Both the position numbers and the translations under genes were made by a program. Below, piece by piece: positions 22,309 to 33,824 of a stretch of DNA of 64,000 nt; position 1 is the first letter of the stretch; the number at the start of each line of letters is the position of its first letter. Source of the stretch: Merluccius polli (Eukaryota; Chordata; Actinopteri; Gadiformes; Merlucciidae); NCBI GenBank assembly GCA_030340625.1, contig JAOPHQ010003696.1:311001-375000 (forward strand). The letters are read 5' to 3'. Under the pieces are notes generated by a model. That model saw nothing but the letters and a program-made list of their open reading frames with translations, had not been told where the DNA came from and searched no databases.

Positions 22309-22725
22309 AAGAATAAGAATGTGGATGCTACTGGATCAGAGTGAATGAAGCTAGAACACAGCATAAATAGGATTTAATTTCCACCTGAGTGCATTATCAG
22401 TTGCCCCATAGCACTATAGGGCCAAAACACAACATCCGATGAGTGCCTGGGTCAAGATTTGATGCCAATAAAGTGAAGTAGCAAAGATATAGGTTTTGGT
22501 GGTGATAGGTTTAGGCAGAGTCTTCAAATAAAAACAATAAATCCAATGCAAACCAATGCAAAATTGACATTACAAACATGATGAGACACAAATAGTTGAA
22601 TATCTCGAGAACCCATTCTTCCATTTTGACATTTGACCCCTCTATTGAAAGGTCAGTGCGAATAGAATTGAATAACACCAAGCCAAACCATCCCAATTGC
22701 ACCATATGGCCACCAGATGGCGATA
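22309..22725. other. No gene recognised
   Basis: It begins with three to four AAGAAT units next to the Rex3 tail, then unique-looking sequence without motifs. Confidence 0.5.
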
Positions 22726-22727
22726 AA

Positions 22728-22800
22728 GACGGTGTTCTGATTAAAGATTAAGATTAAGATTGACTTTATTAATCCCGCATTGGGAAAATCTTTTATCACT
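22728..22800 (-). repeat. LINE-tail-like motif with AAGATT repeats
   Basis: AAGATTAAGATTAAGATTGA followed by CTTTATTAATCCCGCATTGG is the reversed form of a fish LINE 3' end. No coding part is attached. Confidence 0.45.
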
Positions 22801-23390
22801 CAATGTTGTTTTTTTTACACACAGGCCTGAAATACATGCACACACACAAATACAGACAGGCCTATAGACATGCAAGGAGAGATGGTAAAGGCAATTGACA
22901 TATTTTCTGTAAAACCCTTACTATACTACTATATATTATTGTAAACATGATTGTGGGGTTTCAAAATAGTGCTCAGACACTGGATTATCTGTTTATGGTG
23001 GTTTTAAGCAATCAAACACAATTTTGATGACAAAAACAGGTAAGACAGAAGTTATGAATTCCAGATGTAACTAGAAAAAGTGAAGTTTATTCTTGATGGT
23101 TTTTGGCCTCTAGTTCGGTGAGTTTTGGTCACAGTGATATGGTTTGGACTGTTGGAACCAGCAGAGTTTCAGCTTTCATATGATATGTAGATTGTGTCGA
23201 TAACATGACGGGAAAAAGATCGCTATTGCTGTGCATGTGCACATGCACAGTTATGGAATACATAACTCTTACATGCTCATTATTTTGTTTGGGATGTATC
23301 ACATGATGGCATTTTATCATTTTAAAATGCCTTATCATCTGTAAAATGCCTTACTATCTGAGATTGCCCGTATATGGGCACTCTCGGGAT
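22801..23390. other. No gene; contains one perfect 22-bp palindrome
   Basis: Unassigned DNA. CTGTGCATGTG at 23229-23239 pairs perfectly with CACATGCACAG at 23240-23250. The 69-codon minus frame at 23129-23338 has no motif. Confidence 0.5.
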
Positions 23391-23393
23391 GAA

Positions 23394-24135
23394 CTATATA
23401 TAATATCTAGAATCTAGATTTAGAATGTGTAGGCACAGTGGATGTCTAGTGTTAGAGTTTATTGCACAGGGATTGTTCTCATCACCGTTCCGGATGAGGC
23501 TGATGACTGGGGTGTCTGCAAACTTCAGGAGTTTAACAGACGGGTCTCCTGAGGTGCACTCCTTGGTGTGGAGGGAGAAGAGCAGAGGGGAGACCACATA
23601 TCCCTGGGGGGCAACAGTGCTGATTGTCCGGGTACTAGATGTAATTTTTCCCAGCCTCACCTGCTGCCTCCTGTCTGTCAGGAAGTTTGTGATCTACTGA
23701 CAGGTGGGGACTGGTACAGTGAGCTGGGTGAGTTTTGAGTGAAGGACTTCTGGGACGATGGTGTTGAACGCCGAGTCGACAAGTCCACAAACAGGACCCT
23801 TGCATATGTCACTGAGGAGTTGAGGTGTCGCAGGATGTAGTGCAGTCGTATGTTGACTGCGTCTTCCATTGACCTGCTACCTGCAGGGGGTCCAGCAGGA
23901 GGCCTGTGATGTCCTTCAGGTGGGCCAACACCAGTCTCTCTAAGGATTTTATGACCACAGACGGGCCTGTAGTCATTTAATCCTGAGATAGATGGTTTCT
24001 TAGGGACTGGGATGATTGTGGAGCTTTTGAAGCAGGAGGGAACTTCACACAGCTCCAGTGATCTGTTGAAGATTGCTATGAAGATGGGGGCCAGCTGGTC
24101 AGCACAGACTTTCAGGCAGGAGGGTGAGGTCATGA
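23394..24135 (-). pseudogene. Rex1-like (CR1-type) LINE reverse-transcriptase fragment
   Basis: On the minus strand, 24133 downwards encodes VCADQLAPIFIAIFNRSLEL, CFKSSTIIPVPKKPSISGLN and DYRP, then RLHYILRHLNSSVTYARVLF and a shifted SAFNTIVP. After another shift come SPLLFSLHTKECTS and LLKFADTPVI, the degraded catalytic site (FADT instead of FADD). This is the core of a Rex1/CR1-like reverse transcriptase. Both ends are missing, and the lost second Asp plus frameshifts show an old copy. Confidence 0.8.
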
Positions 24136-25285
24136 TACTGGCATTTCTATTTCAGGCCTTTCTCAGCAGACATGTACGCATTTACTGTGCCTCGTAGATG
24201 CTGTGGCTTCATCCATGCACTCACATCCTCTTGTTAATGTCTAAACACTTAGCTACTCAATGCAGTTGAAACCTCTGTTTGCGTGCATGTGTGCACGCAC
24301 ATGTGTGTGGGTGTGAGTGTGTGCATATGTGTGTGTATATGTGTGGGTACAGGCGCATAGGGATCATGAACATCAAATATCAAGTTCTGAAACTATCAGT
24401 GCCAGTCCTCGCTTCTTTAGATCAAACAAGAGCCTTTATTTCACACCTCAAAAATGTTTTAAGCGATTAGGATTCCTTATGGAGTTAATAAACACAAAGA
24501 ACAGCACAACACATTTTTAAGTGGTGCAGTTCTGTGCATGTGTGTTTGTGTGTGTGCATGTGTGTGTGCGTGCGTGCATATGTGCTGCTGTGTAGGCCTG
24601 AACTCATTCCCCCTTTTCCCCCCCATGGTTCCTTTTTGTTTTGTTCACATCATAAAACATCCCACAACACATATTCCACTCATACACTACACACACTACT
24701 GATGATACAGACTTCACCTTACATTCTTATATTGTGTATTATTTCTGTGAATAAATATATTACTTAAACCCTTGATCATGTGTGGACTCCCCTCTTTGTT
24801 TTGACCACAAGGCTTGGCCGTAACACACTCAATTGAGCAATAAACTGTTCTCTGCTTTGCTCTGGTCGCTGGGAAGAGTTAATAGAATATGCTGAGAGAT
24901 ATTGAGCCAGGGACCAGCCAACGGGAAGGGGTGAGGCCAAGGCAGGCCGGTCGGACGACGGGGCTAGCAGGGACAAGGGGCAGACGAGCAGACAAGACAG
25001 AGAGGCTGATAAAGAAACAGATCGCGTAGAGACAGCGGGGAGACTAGGATAATCAATTATTCAGCTCAGCGCTAGGATTTCCTGGAATGGAGCATGTGCT
25101 GTGTGCGATGTGGTGCCCTCTGCTACGGTGTGTGCTCCTAAGGGTGCTGGTGGTGGTGGTTTTGTAGAAAAGGGAACTGTGTTGTGTGCCATGAACCTAA
25201 TATCACCCCAGCCTGCCTTTTACACCACCACGGCCACCAGTAACCCCTGTGTGGATACCAGCCAAGGGCAACCGCAAACCACACA
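24136..25285. other. No gene recognised; TG-rich patches
   Basis: TG/CA-rich patches at about 24280-24350 and 24535-24590. The remainder is unassigned; the frames at 24776-24976 and 25101-25388 have no domains. Confidence 0.5.
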
Positions 25286-25292
25286 AAATCAC

Positions 25293-25385
25293 TACACACA
25301 CACTCACACCCACACATACACAAACAGGTGTGCGCACACACACACTCACACCCACACATTCACACATGCACATACAGGTGCACAT
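25293..25385. repeat. (CA)n microsatellite, interrupted
   Basis: Two similar CA-rich stretches, each with CACTCACACCCACACAT, about 45 bases apart. This is a small internal duplication. Confidence 0.85.
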
Positions 25386-25439
25386 TGATTGAAACCTACC
25401 TACATCTACTCCCCAGGATGTGTGTGGTTGTGTTTGTTT

Positions 25440-25935
25440 CTGCATATTTCATTGTATTCATCAAACAACAAAAGAGAAAACCAATCAAAATGATGATTAC
25501 ATCATAACGTGAGAATGAACCAATCCGCCTTAATTATACAGCTACTTTGATCACTCCCTCAAAAAAAGAATAACATTTTTTTATTATGTGTGCAATGTTC
25601 CTGTTCCTGTGTGTTCCACTTGAGAAGGGAACTCAACATCAATTCTCTATTTTGCCTCTTTATACATCTCATTATACAGTACATCTCATCTTTTTTTTTT
25701 GCATGCGTGTGCACACGCACACACAAGCACAATTTACACATTAACCGATACCTACAGAACGTGTGTACGTGTTTTTCTGTTTCTGCGTGCGTTTACATCT
25801 CTTATTGTATTCATCAAAAAACTAAAGAGAAAACCAATCAAAACAATGATTACATCATAGCATATGAGAATGAACAAATCCCCCTAAATTATACAGCTAC
25901 TTTGATCACTCCCTCAAATAAAGCAAACCTTTTTT
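25440..25935. repeat. Tandem duplication, period about 350 bp
   Basis: ATTGTATTCATCAAACAACA... GAGAAAACCAATCAAAATGA... ACAGCTACTTTGATCACTCC at 25452-25565 recurs at 25803-25918 with about 10% differences (offset about 351). A third partial copy of the segment between them (TTGAGAAGGGAACTCAACAT at 25619) is at 26395-26500, followed by the same GCATGCGTG and CACAC motifs. No coding function is visible. Confidence 0.8.
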
Positions 25936-26390
25936 GATCTACGCGTTTGTTTGTGATTGTGCAATTTTCCTGTGTCTTTTGAGTGTTTGTGTATTTCTTT
26001 TCCTCACGGCTATTAATTTGATTAAACATTTTATATTTCCCAATTAAACTATCTATTTATGGCCCAATTAAGTATATCTAGGGAAAAGCAATAAGCTGTT
26101 TAATTATCCTTTGTTTTCCAACCCGCTTTAAAAAAAAAACAGTTAGTTGAAAATGTAATTCATTTTTGTTTGCAGCAGTTAATAGGAAAGCACAGGTAAT
26201 GTAATGTTTCCCGTTGTATGATGGCCACTGAAGACACACAGGAGAGGCTTGAAGTGCTGGAAAAATAGTTGTTCAGAAGACAGCTGATAGGACAGCTCTC
26301 TGCCGGTTTTCTGATACACCAGTTATGTCACACATATTTGTTTTTGCTGTAGTTTTGAAATTATGACTTATTAAGACAAGCTTTTCTGCT
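25936..26390. other. No gene recognised
   Basis: AT-rich sequence between copies of the duplicated segment; an A run lies at 26131-26140. Confidence 0.45.
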
Positions 26391-26392
26391 CC

Positions 26393-26505
26393 ACTTGAGA
26401 AGGGAAGTCAACATCAATTCTCTATTCTGCCTCTTTATACATCTCATTTATGTCCTTCGTCTTTTGTGCATGCGTGCCGCACACACACACAAGCACAGTG
26501 GAGAC
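26393..26505. repeat. Third partial copy of the 25.6-kb segment
   Basis: CACTTGAGAAGGGAAGTCAA followed by CATCAATTCTCTATTCTGCC and CTCTTTATACATCTCATT match 25617-25675 closely; the copy ends in GCATGCGTGCC and CACAC like 25702-25720. Confidence 0.75.
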
Positions 26506-26732
26506 CTCACACAAACAAAAAGATACGTAGGGGCCCCACAGACTCGGCAGCAGTGTCGCGGCCCCATAGTCTGGAATTTGGGTCAGTGAGTGTTGTCAGT
26601 GAGCCCATTAGCAGAGCTTGTCAAAGAGCGGCATGGCAGCCCACTACAACAACACCAGACAGACACAGAGATTACCAATATTTATTATTGGTATTATCCA
26701 CCCATCCATTCGTTGTCTGTTTATTTCCAGCT

Positions 26733-26886
26733 CACTATGGGTAGGACTGGTATGGGTAGGACTATGGGTAGGACTGGTATAATAGTCTTACCCATAGTTC
26801 TACAGGTAAGACTATGGGTCGATCTGATATGGGTAGGACTATGGGTAGGACAGAGACCCTGGGTCTATGGGTAGGACAGAGACTCC
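26733..26886. repeat. ATGGGTAGGACT minisatellite
   Basis: About eight degenerate copies of a 12-base unit ATGGGTAGGACT, partly in inverted form in the middle (AGTCTTACCCAT at 26784-26795), so the array can pair with itself. Confidence 0.85.
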
Positions 26887-26889
26887 AGA

Positions 26890-27105
26890 CCTTTAATAGT
26901 ACATAGTATTATAATACTGTATATTAAAATGACCAAAATTATATTTTCTTACCAATATAATATTATATTACCTATATTATATTATATTTTGGTATCGTTT
27001 TAGTCATATATTATATGACCAAAATTGTATTTTCTTAGCAATATTATGCTATCAATATTTTATTATATTACCAATATCATATTATAATACTCTACTATAT
27101 AACCA
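26890..27105. repeat. AT-rich minisatellite with TATTACCAATATAATAT-type units
   Basis: Irregular repetition of ATATTATATTACC and ATGACCAAAATTATATTTTC (26929-26948 and again at 27016-27037). Low complexity; no gene. Confidence 0.75.
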
Positions 27106-27870
27106 ATATGGGTGAAGCGGTATGTGTATTCGTATTGAACCGTAGGGTACAGGGTCCACGGATTGGTATGCACTGCGAACCAAACAATATATTAATCAAT
27201 TATTGTAGAGAGAAAAAAATGAATAATGATTTAATCGAAAATGTATACCATATAGAAATCAATGCTGTATATACCAGAATTAACAATGGTAAAATATCCA
27301 CATAAAGTTAAGTGACGCTTGCAGATTGTGAGGTGCAGTCAAGGCGTGTTCTCTTGGGGTTCAAGAACATGTTTACAGTGCATGTTTACAGTGCATGATA
27401 CACTTTTACTTCCCGCACATATTTTGGCCAGACAGTTATACCTGCCTTACAAAAAAAAACAAAAGACAAACAAAAAACACTGATGTCAGAAAGCCAGTCA
27501 CACTTTCTGACAGCAAAAGCCCAGTCACACTTTGATTTCACGTTGATAGACATGTTTCATGTTGATAGTCGTTTCAAGTGGTCCTATGTTAGATTACCAT
27601 GGTTAACCTTGCATGCAATGATTTGACAGCGGCTTCAGAACATGCACAGTGCCATTTTCACACTCTTCCTCTAAAGTTGCCCATATTTCCCTTGAAATGG
27701 TGATGGTGTGTTTTATGTACCCGCACACATTTTGACATCACAAGTATGTTCCAGGTTTAATGGACTGGCTCCGATCCATCTCTGCTTACTTCAAGAGGGA
27801 GAAAGGGTGGGCGTGAAATGTGTAAAAACCTTGCATCCTCAATGGGAGTAAAGTGTGTTGAGATGCTGCT
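27106..27870. other. No gene recognised
   Basis: Unassigned DNA. There is a small duplication GCCAGTCACACTTTCTGACA / CCCAGTCACACTTTGATTTC near 27491-27540, and GTTTACAGTGCATG is repeated at 27371-27398. Confidence 0.45.
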
Positions 27871-27877
27871 AGGCCAT

Positions 27878-27935
27878 TTGCATTTATTTATTTAGCAGAC
27901 ACTTTTATGAAAAGTGACTTACAAGTAAGGTTTAC
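27878..27935. repeat. Teleost interspersed-repeat motif
   Basis: TTGCATTTATTTATTTAGCA then GACACTTTTATGAAAAGTGA and CTTACAA is a degraded form of a motif (TTTAGCAGACGCTTTTATCC) that I know to be extremely common in fish genomes. The family is not settled here. Confidence 0.5.
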
Positions 27936-28305
27936 AATACACAATATTGGAGAACCCACAGAATCTATGTGCAGCGCCCAAGTTTCCAACAGCAACCATA
28001 TTTGACTGCAGGGAAAGCTATAAGAGTCCAAAAGAAACTTTTGTTTTGAAATGAAATGGCACCCTCAATATGATTCGATACACGTTGTAAGGCTATACAA
28101 TCCATACGCAGGGAGCAATACCATGCTGAACAATAGTCCTGGTGAACACAGCTAACCTTCAGGGAGAGCGAGGGAGTGTCAAAGAGAGTTCTTCAAGTAT
28201 AATGCATGGTCAGTTTTTTTTTCTCTGGCTATATTCCTTTTTCCTGAACTTCCTCCATCTATCCTCCCACAGTGTACCTTCCAGTATTTTGCCCTTTATG
28301 TACTC
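27936..28305. other. No gene recognised
   Basis: Spacer between the teleost repeat motif and the AT tract. The frame at 28142-28426 runs into that microsatellite and is not a gene. Confidence 0.45.
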
Positions 28306-28307
28306 CA

Positions 28308-28308
<1 letters not shown>

Positions 28309-28374
<66 letters not shown>
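28309..28374. repeat. (AT)n microsatellite
   Basis: Pure TA tract of about 32 units followed by CACACACAC. Confidence 0.95.
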
Positions 28375-28383
<9 letters not shown>

Positions 28384-28389
28384 TCAATT

Positions 28390-29400
28390 GATAAATGTTA
28401 TAAACGGCTTCATACGGATTGGGTAAATATGTTTTTTTTTTTCTTAAGGGATTACAAGTATAGTAGCTTCGTTCTTTGCCTGTGGTGTAGAGTTGTCAGG
28501 TGATGCGGCTATGAGTACACAGACATGGCCATTTCAAATAAATAATATAGTAAAAACATGGCGTCTAAAATTACTACAAATTATGAAATCAATACATATA
28601 CAAATTAGCTGTTAGTTCCACTGCCAACAGAATTAAGATGCTTTCTCTTGAAATGCTTTTCCATCAGACATACTTAAAGAGCAACCTAATCACCAAATGT
28701 AAACCACAGGGAGAGCACCACCTATTGGAGAAACACTGTAATTTCAGTTGAGCCCTTTTAAGTAATTTACAGTAGATGTATTAGCAGATATTAAAGAGCA
28801 TTATACCAAAGGTAGTTCCGACCTAGCAACTGGTCAAGTAGACCTTTAGAATGCGATAAAATGAGCATGACAGTGTGCTCAGGTCTCATTTAAGCAAATG
28901 GTGTGCTCAAATGAGAAATGCCTCATCCCTATATTACTCAACCATTGATTCCACCCATAACACCCATAGCTACTAGCTTAAAAATGGTTGTGAAATTTGC
29001 GAAGGTAGTAGCAAAAATGTATGTGTGGTATTTATTCAGTTTGGGAAATCCACAATCTCTAGAAAGCATTAGCTCAAGTTGGCTGGCTGACTTGACAACA
29101 GGGGCTTGAAAGCGTCTTTATTGCTAGGACATTACTAAGGTTCTCTAGCTGGAGTAGTAAACTGGAGTAGTAGTCTACAGATGTGATATTTTTCTTTTAT
29201 TTTTATTTTGAGAGTGAATTGCCCCTCAATATGACTACATTTTAATTATATATTTTTATTTTGTTGGTAACTGTGGTATAATCACAATATTACTTAATGT
29301 AATGCAGTAATGCTTGCTTGCAGAACTTGGCACAAGTGCCTCGTTCCTAATTGCATCATTGTCATGACAATAATGATGGTAAAGCACACCCTATCATGTA
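28390..29400. other. No gene recognised
   Basis: AT-rich unassigned DNA; short frames only. Confidence 0.5.
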
Positions 29401-29404
29401 ATAT

Positions 29405-29537
29405 TACTTATTGAACATTAGTAAGTAGGTGGGTAAGTAGATCGGTAGGTAGGTGTAAAGCTAGTATAGTATGTAGATAGGTAGGTATGTAGATAGGTAA
29501 GTAGGTATATAGCTAGGTAAGGTATGTAGGTAGGTAG
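29405..29537. repeat. (GTAG)n microsatellite, left part
   Basis: Degenerate AGGT/GTAG array. The same array continues at 32772-32793 on the other side of the hAT element, so the transposon split one microsatellite. Confidence 0.85.
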
Positions 29538-29837
29538 TAGAGGTGTACAGAGACATCATCTGTATTTGTTAAATGAACAAAGTTATCTGTCTCCCTATCT
29601 GTATTCGGACAGAAGACCGAATGTGGGCTTATACCAAAAGTCACGTTCGGGCAAATGTACATATATATGTACATATATATGTTGTACATACTGTATATTC
29701 ATTGTCAATGAAATGTTTGTGCCTTCAAAGCATCAAATTGATTTAAAATTGGCATGTAATTAATTATGAAATATATTTCCACATCCTCTGAGGATCCTCA
29801 TACTGTACTTTTCATCGCTCTCTTTTTTTTAACTAGG

Positions 29838-30445
29838 TTTTATGAACTGTCTGAACCCCACCACCACCACCCCTTTAACTGGGGGACATTGAACAATCAG
29901 AAACAGAAAAGAAAATGGTATAAATCGAAAGATTCTGTTTTGCATTGGAAATAAAAAATATTTACAGTAAAGATATATAAAAAAATATCCTTTAGTTGAA
30001 GGGAATAATGATGCTGCGGTCGCGTTTCTTGATGTGTTAACGTTACTGCAGTTTACTAGGGAAATGTGAATTACTACTTTACAACAGTAATTACATAACA
30101 GTAACACATGAACCTTTTTTTGCCTGTTTTATTTATGTATTAATTTTTACCTCCCTACTGAACTAAGTTTTTTAGAATGCAAACCATCTGAACCCCACCA
30201 CCACCCCCCTAAACTAACTGGGGGACACTGACCAGTCACTTTGAACTAGGAAAATTAAGCTTTATAAATCAAAACAGTCTTTTAAACATTTTCTTACTTA
30301 GCATTTTATGTAAGGCTATACCTCCCTAACATGGGTCAATGAATAATCAGTTTAGACTGGGAAACAAAAGAAAAAGAAAAACAGCTTTACAAATCAAATC
30401 ATTGTTTCACATTGGAAACCTAGTTACAGTAGAACATGAACTTTT
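29838..30445. repeat. Diverged tandem repeats inside the hAT 3' region
   Basis: CTGAACCCCACCACCACC and AACTGGGGGACA recur at 29849-29890 and 30190-30230. 'GGAAACCTAGTTACAGTAGA', 'ACATGAACTTTTTTT' and similar pieces recur at 30099-30120 and 30414-30450, and AATCAG/AATCAAA-type pieces recur a third time near 30340-30400. Units are about 300 bases and well diverged. Confidence 0.6.
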
Positions 30446-30829
30446 TTTTGCTTGCTTTTTTTTTGTCTTTCTTTCAAAAACCCTTCAGACCTTTTCTTGA
30501 ACATAACCCTTCTTTGATAAATGAAATAAATGACAAACTGAACACCTATCTTAATGTATGGGTCTTTGTGAAATTATTCAAATTTTCCCAGGTTGTATTT
30601 GGTGAAAACCAGATGCTGCACATGAGCTGGGAGCAGTTTGGAGCAGAGACACAACCTCTTCTGCTGTGCTAAATAGTCTCTCTGATGAGACACTTGTTGG
30701 GGGACAGGTCAAATACTTACACAGCCACGTACACCAGTGCTAGATGTGTGACCACTTTACGTGACCAGTGGATCTGAGGACTCTGTGTTGCACTCTGCTA
30801 GGTAGTTATCTACTACACTTCTGGACGAC

Positions 30830-31890
30830 AGGTGTGTTGAGGTTGACACAGATGTCTCAGATTTATTTGACATATTTTACATAGCTCCCCAAAAGAGGCT
30901 TTTGCTGTGAGTGCCCTCTCCTTGCTGCGTACCTGGGGAGAGATCAATAGCAGCTGCAGCAGCAGGTTCCCCAGTCAGCTGAGTCAACTTGTGATCCACC
31001 TCAGAAACAACTTCAGCCTGTTAAAGTCTGACTCACTCAAGTGACTTGGGCATCATCTTGAATCTGGGATCCAAGAGGGTGGCCTTAAAGTAGGGGCCAT
31101 TGGGGTCATCAAAGATTTGCTGGAAGAGTTCAACCAACAGTGTCTCCAAAGAAGTTGCATTAATTGGCAATGATTGCCCTTTTCTGCTCTAGCAGTTGCT
31201 GGAGCGTGGGGAATGTAGAATTCCACCTGGTGGACACATCATGCATGGCATTCACAGGGAGGCCAATCTCCTCCAGGATTTTGTGGAGTTTCACAGTGGT
31301 CTTGTTTGATTGATTGCACAAATGCTGTGATTTTCCTGCCGATGGTGATGGCATGGCTCACTCCTTGGTACTGTTTCAGAGCATTTGAGTGCAGGGAGTG
31401 AGCACCTGATGCGCACAAGCCACTCTCAGCGATGGCCTTCACCATGTTTGAGGCATTGTCCGTTACAAAAACCTGCACAGAAAACTGACCATTGACCTCA
31501 TTTTCAATACAGTTCTGGAGCTGATCTAGTATATTCACTGCAGTGTGATCCACATTGATCATGGCCATGTTGAGTAGGGCAGTGACACGTCTGTGTGTCA
31601 CAGCCACAGATCCAGTGATCTCACTAGTGGTACAGCGTACCACATCGCCCTCCATGCTTAAAAAGGGATTTCCACACCTTTGCTTTAACATCACTGTACA
31701 GGTTTAGCACAACTGCAATGCAGATGGCTATGCATTACAGATGTTGTTAGGTGTTTCACATCCATGCCTCTGCTTATTTTGGCCTTGCACAATTTGCAGA
31801 TGACTTTAGTTGTATCAGTTGGGCTGATATTAAAGTGCTCCCAGATAGCACTGGTTGTTTGCAATTTTTTTTACTGGGAGTGCTGCAGAG
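30830..31890 (-). pseudogene. hAT transposase with N-terminal BED zinc finger, broken
   Basis: Reading the minus strand from 31850 gives AIWEHFNISPTDTTKVICKL then CKAKISRGMDVKHLTTS, a BED finger with the aromatic pair and C-x2-C pair. From 31694 come VRCTTSEITGSVAVTHRRVT, ALLN, VFVTDNASNMVKAI (the hAT VTDNA motif with catalytic Asp) and GAHSLHSNALKQYQGVS. From about 31330 come KTTVKLHKILEEIGLPVNAM and STRWNSTFPTLQQLLEQKRA. From about 31130 come ELFQQIFDDPNGPYFKATLL and DPRFK. Order and motifs are typical of ZBED-type hAT transposases. Frames shift at least three times, and the C-terminal dimerisation part is not recognisable. Confidence 0.85.
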
Positions 31891-32227
31891 TCCATTGCAA
31901 GTGTCACAAATCACTTGTTCCTGTCACTTGGACTTGTTGCTGTCTGTTTATATAACCATGAAATACTTGGTAGGGCGTTAGTGGACACTAAGTCAAAATT
32001 CCATGAAACCTATGGCTGATACATACAGCATGTTACAGCTTAAACGGATGAATATTGACTGAAATACAAGGTAAAACATTGCTTTTTTAATATTTTGACT
32101 GGGTTTTTTAAAAGGAGGAAATTAACACACAACTAAAAACTACAGGTTTTAAGCTTTTGATGTATAGGTTGTGGGGGTTTGAAAGAAATCCAGCTGCCAC
32201 ACACACACTCGCTAGCTCCTGCACATG

Positions 32228-32425
32228 CAGGGGCGGACTTACCATTAGGCAAAACTAGGCGGTTGCCTAGGGCCCCAAGTTCCTGAGGGCCCCATAAAAA
32301 TCCACGCGTGCGCCCCCCCGTCAACAATCGCGCAGCACCCCCCCCCCCCAGTGTCCAGGGGCCCCGGGGGTTACTGATCTATGCTATGTTCGCCTTAGGC
32401 CCCCAAATTGCTAGGTCCGCCACTG
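32228..32425. mobile_element. hAT MITE with perfect 8-bp target duplication
   Basis: TGCACATG flanks it exactly at 32220-32227 and 32426-32433. The ends CAGGGGCGGAC and GTCCGCCACTG are inverted repeats. It is 198 bp, non-coding, GC-rich in the centre with C runs (32321-32349). The ends resemble those near 36764 and 51977. Confidence 0.92.
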
Positions 32426-32771
32426 TGCACATGACGCCCTGAGTGAGGCTTTCCCTGAGTGATATCCGGGATATCTTTTGCGCTGACTTGGTGGGGGCAA
32501 CTACAGAATATAGCGATCACTTTTCAATAATGTGTAGTAAATGAAACGACAGCGAGACGCGTTAGTGAAATCAAAGTCCTATGTTGCAAATAGAATGGGC
32601 ATTTTGATCTTGTGGCCATCCACAATGATATGAATCGATTAGAAGAATAATGGCAATCATGGCTTCTTTTTTTCGAATAATAACAAGCAACCTCGGGTAG
32701 AAGAAATATCTGTTTCCATCGCATTATCTGTGCTTTCCTGAATAACGTATTCGGATTCGGGTACATCCCTA

Positions 32772-32793
32772 GGTAGGTAGGTAGGTAGGTAGA
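32772..32793. repeat. (GTAG)n microsatellite, right part
   Basis: Five GGTA units directly after the hAT right end; counterpart of 29405-29537. Confidence 0.9.
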
Positions 32794-33500
32794 TTACACA
32801 AGTTTCAGACTTCAGACCCAAATGAAAAACAGACACACGCAAGAGCATAGTGCAGGTTGGAGACCCCTGTAAATCAATGTGTAAGAAAATTATGTAGAAA
32901 AAGGCTTATATATATATACACTATAATGGCTTCTGGAGTAATTTTGTGAGAGAATTTTACTAACGCATCAAAAAACACATCACAGCCAATCGGCCTTGAC
33001 GTAACCTGGGGGAGAGCGGTCAAGTTGAACAATGGAAGCAAATGGATCTGAAGCTAGTTTTGAGGTTGTAAATTGAAATGTTTACTTTGGACCACAACCT
33101 GCTAGGCGTCAAAGAGACCAGGAACAGACCAGGGTTATATTGGTACGTTCAGAGGAGAGACATAGAGTTGTGGTGCGAGGAAAACTAGTGGAGAACTGGG
33201 CTGGGATGTCATGGTGAGTGACCGGCATTAGCTTCTAGATACAGTATATGGGCGTTAGCTAACGATATCTAACACTGTGTTCACATCACAACATTGATAT
33301 CGGCACTCAATGAGCTATTGAGATTAGAAAGCCAAAAAGGGGCTTAAACTGAATTATTCATCGCACGTATAATTGTGTGTTTCGTCTGTCTGAAACAAAC
33401 CAAATATATTAAATGTCTCTTAAACGAATCAATCAAATCGTAGATAGGCCTACAATACATGTGTGCGTTGTTGAGTCAGAGACATATGCGCATACGGCTT
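32794..33500. other. No gene recognised
   Basis: Unassigned. ATG at about 33032 opens a 15-codon frame, and a donor-like ATGGTGAGTG occurs at 33210-33219; together they are too weak for a gene call. Confidence 0.45.
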
Positions 33501-33504
33501 CACC

Positions 33505-33822
33505 TGCTTGACTCGTTATTATTCGTTCATCATTATAATACCAGTATTTCCTTGTCCCTCAAAGCAATGTGTCTCAGATGTTACAATAAAGCCTGTACAA
33601 CTAACAAATTATCTGTGTTCTTGTGTCGGGACACACATCTCACATACGCGCAGAGTAGAGTTTTAAACTGCTTGATTCGTTATTATTCGTTCATCATATT
33701 ATTATAATACCAGTTTTGACTTGTCCCGCAAACAAATGTGTCGCTCAGTTCTTACAATTTAGCCTGTAAAACTAATCAATTGTGTGTGTTCTTGTAACAC
33801 ACATCGCCATAAGCGCAGATAG
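33505..33822. repeat. Two-copy tandem repeat, period about 165-175 bp
   Basis: CTTGACTCGTTATTATTCGT and TCATCATTATAATACCAG at 33508-33545 recur at 33671-33712. The ACACACATC / ATACGCGCAGA end of the first copy (33631-33652) matches ACACACATCGCCATAAGCGC at 33799-33818. The second copy is also related to 13500-13610. Confidence 0.75.
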
Positions 33823-33824
33823 TG

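Larger units (their letters stand above)
29538..32771 (-). mobile_element. hAT element with decayed transposase, inserted in a GTAG array
   Basis: The left end TAGAGGTGTAC and the right end GTACATCCCTA are imperfect inverted repeats of hAT type. Both sides are GTAG repeats, which hides the exact 8-bp duplication. The minus strand encodes BED-finger and transposase remnants at 30830-31890. The left non-coding part holds a triplicated segment (29838-30445), and a small hAT MITE is nested at 32228-32425. At 3.2 kb it is close to the size of an autonomous element. Confidence 0.75.

Noticed and set aside
29860..30250. Simple CCACCACC microsatellite as a separate feature
   Set aside because: It is part of the larger diverged tandem unit of the hAT element.
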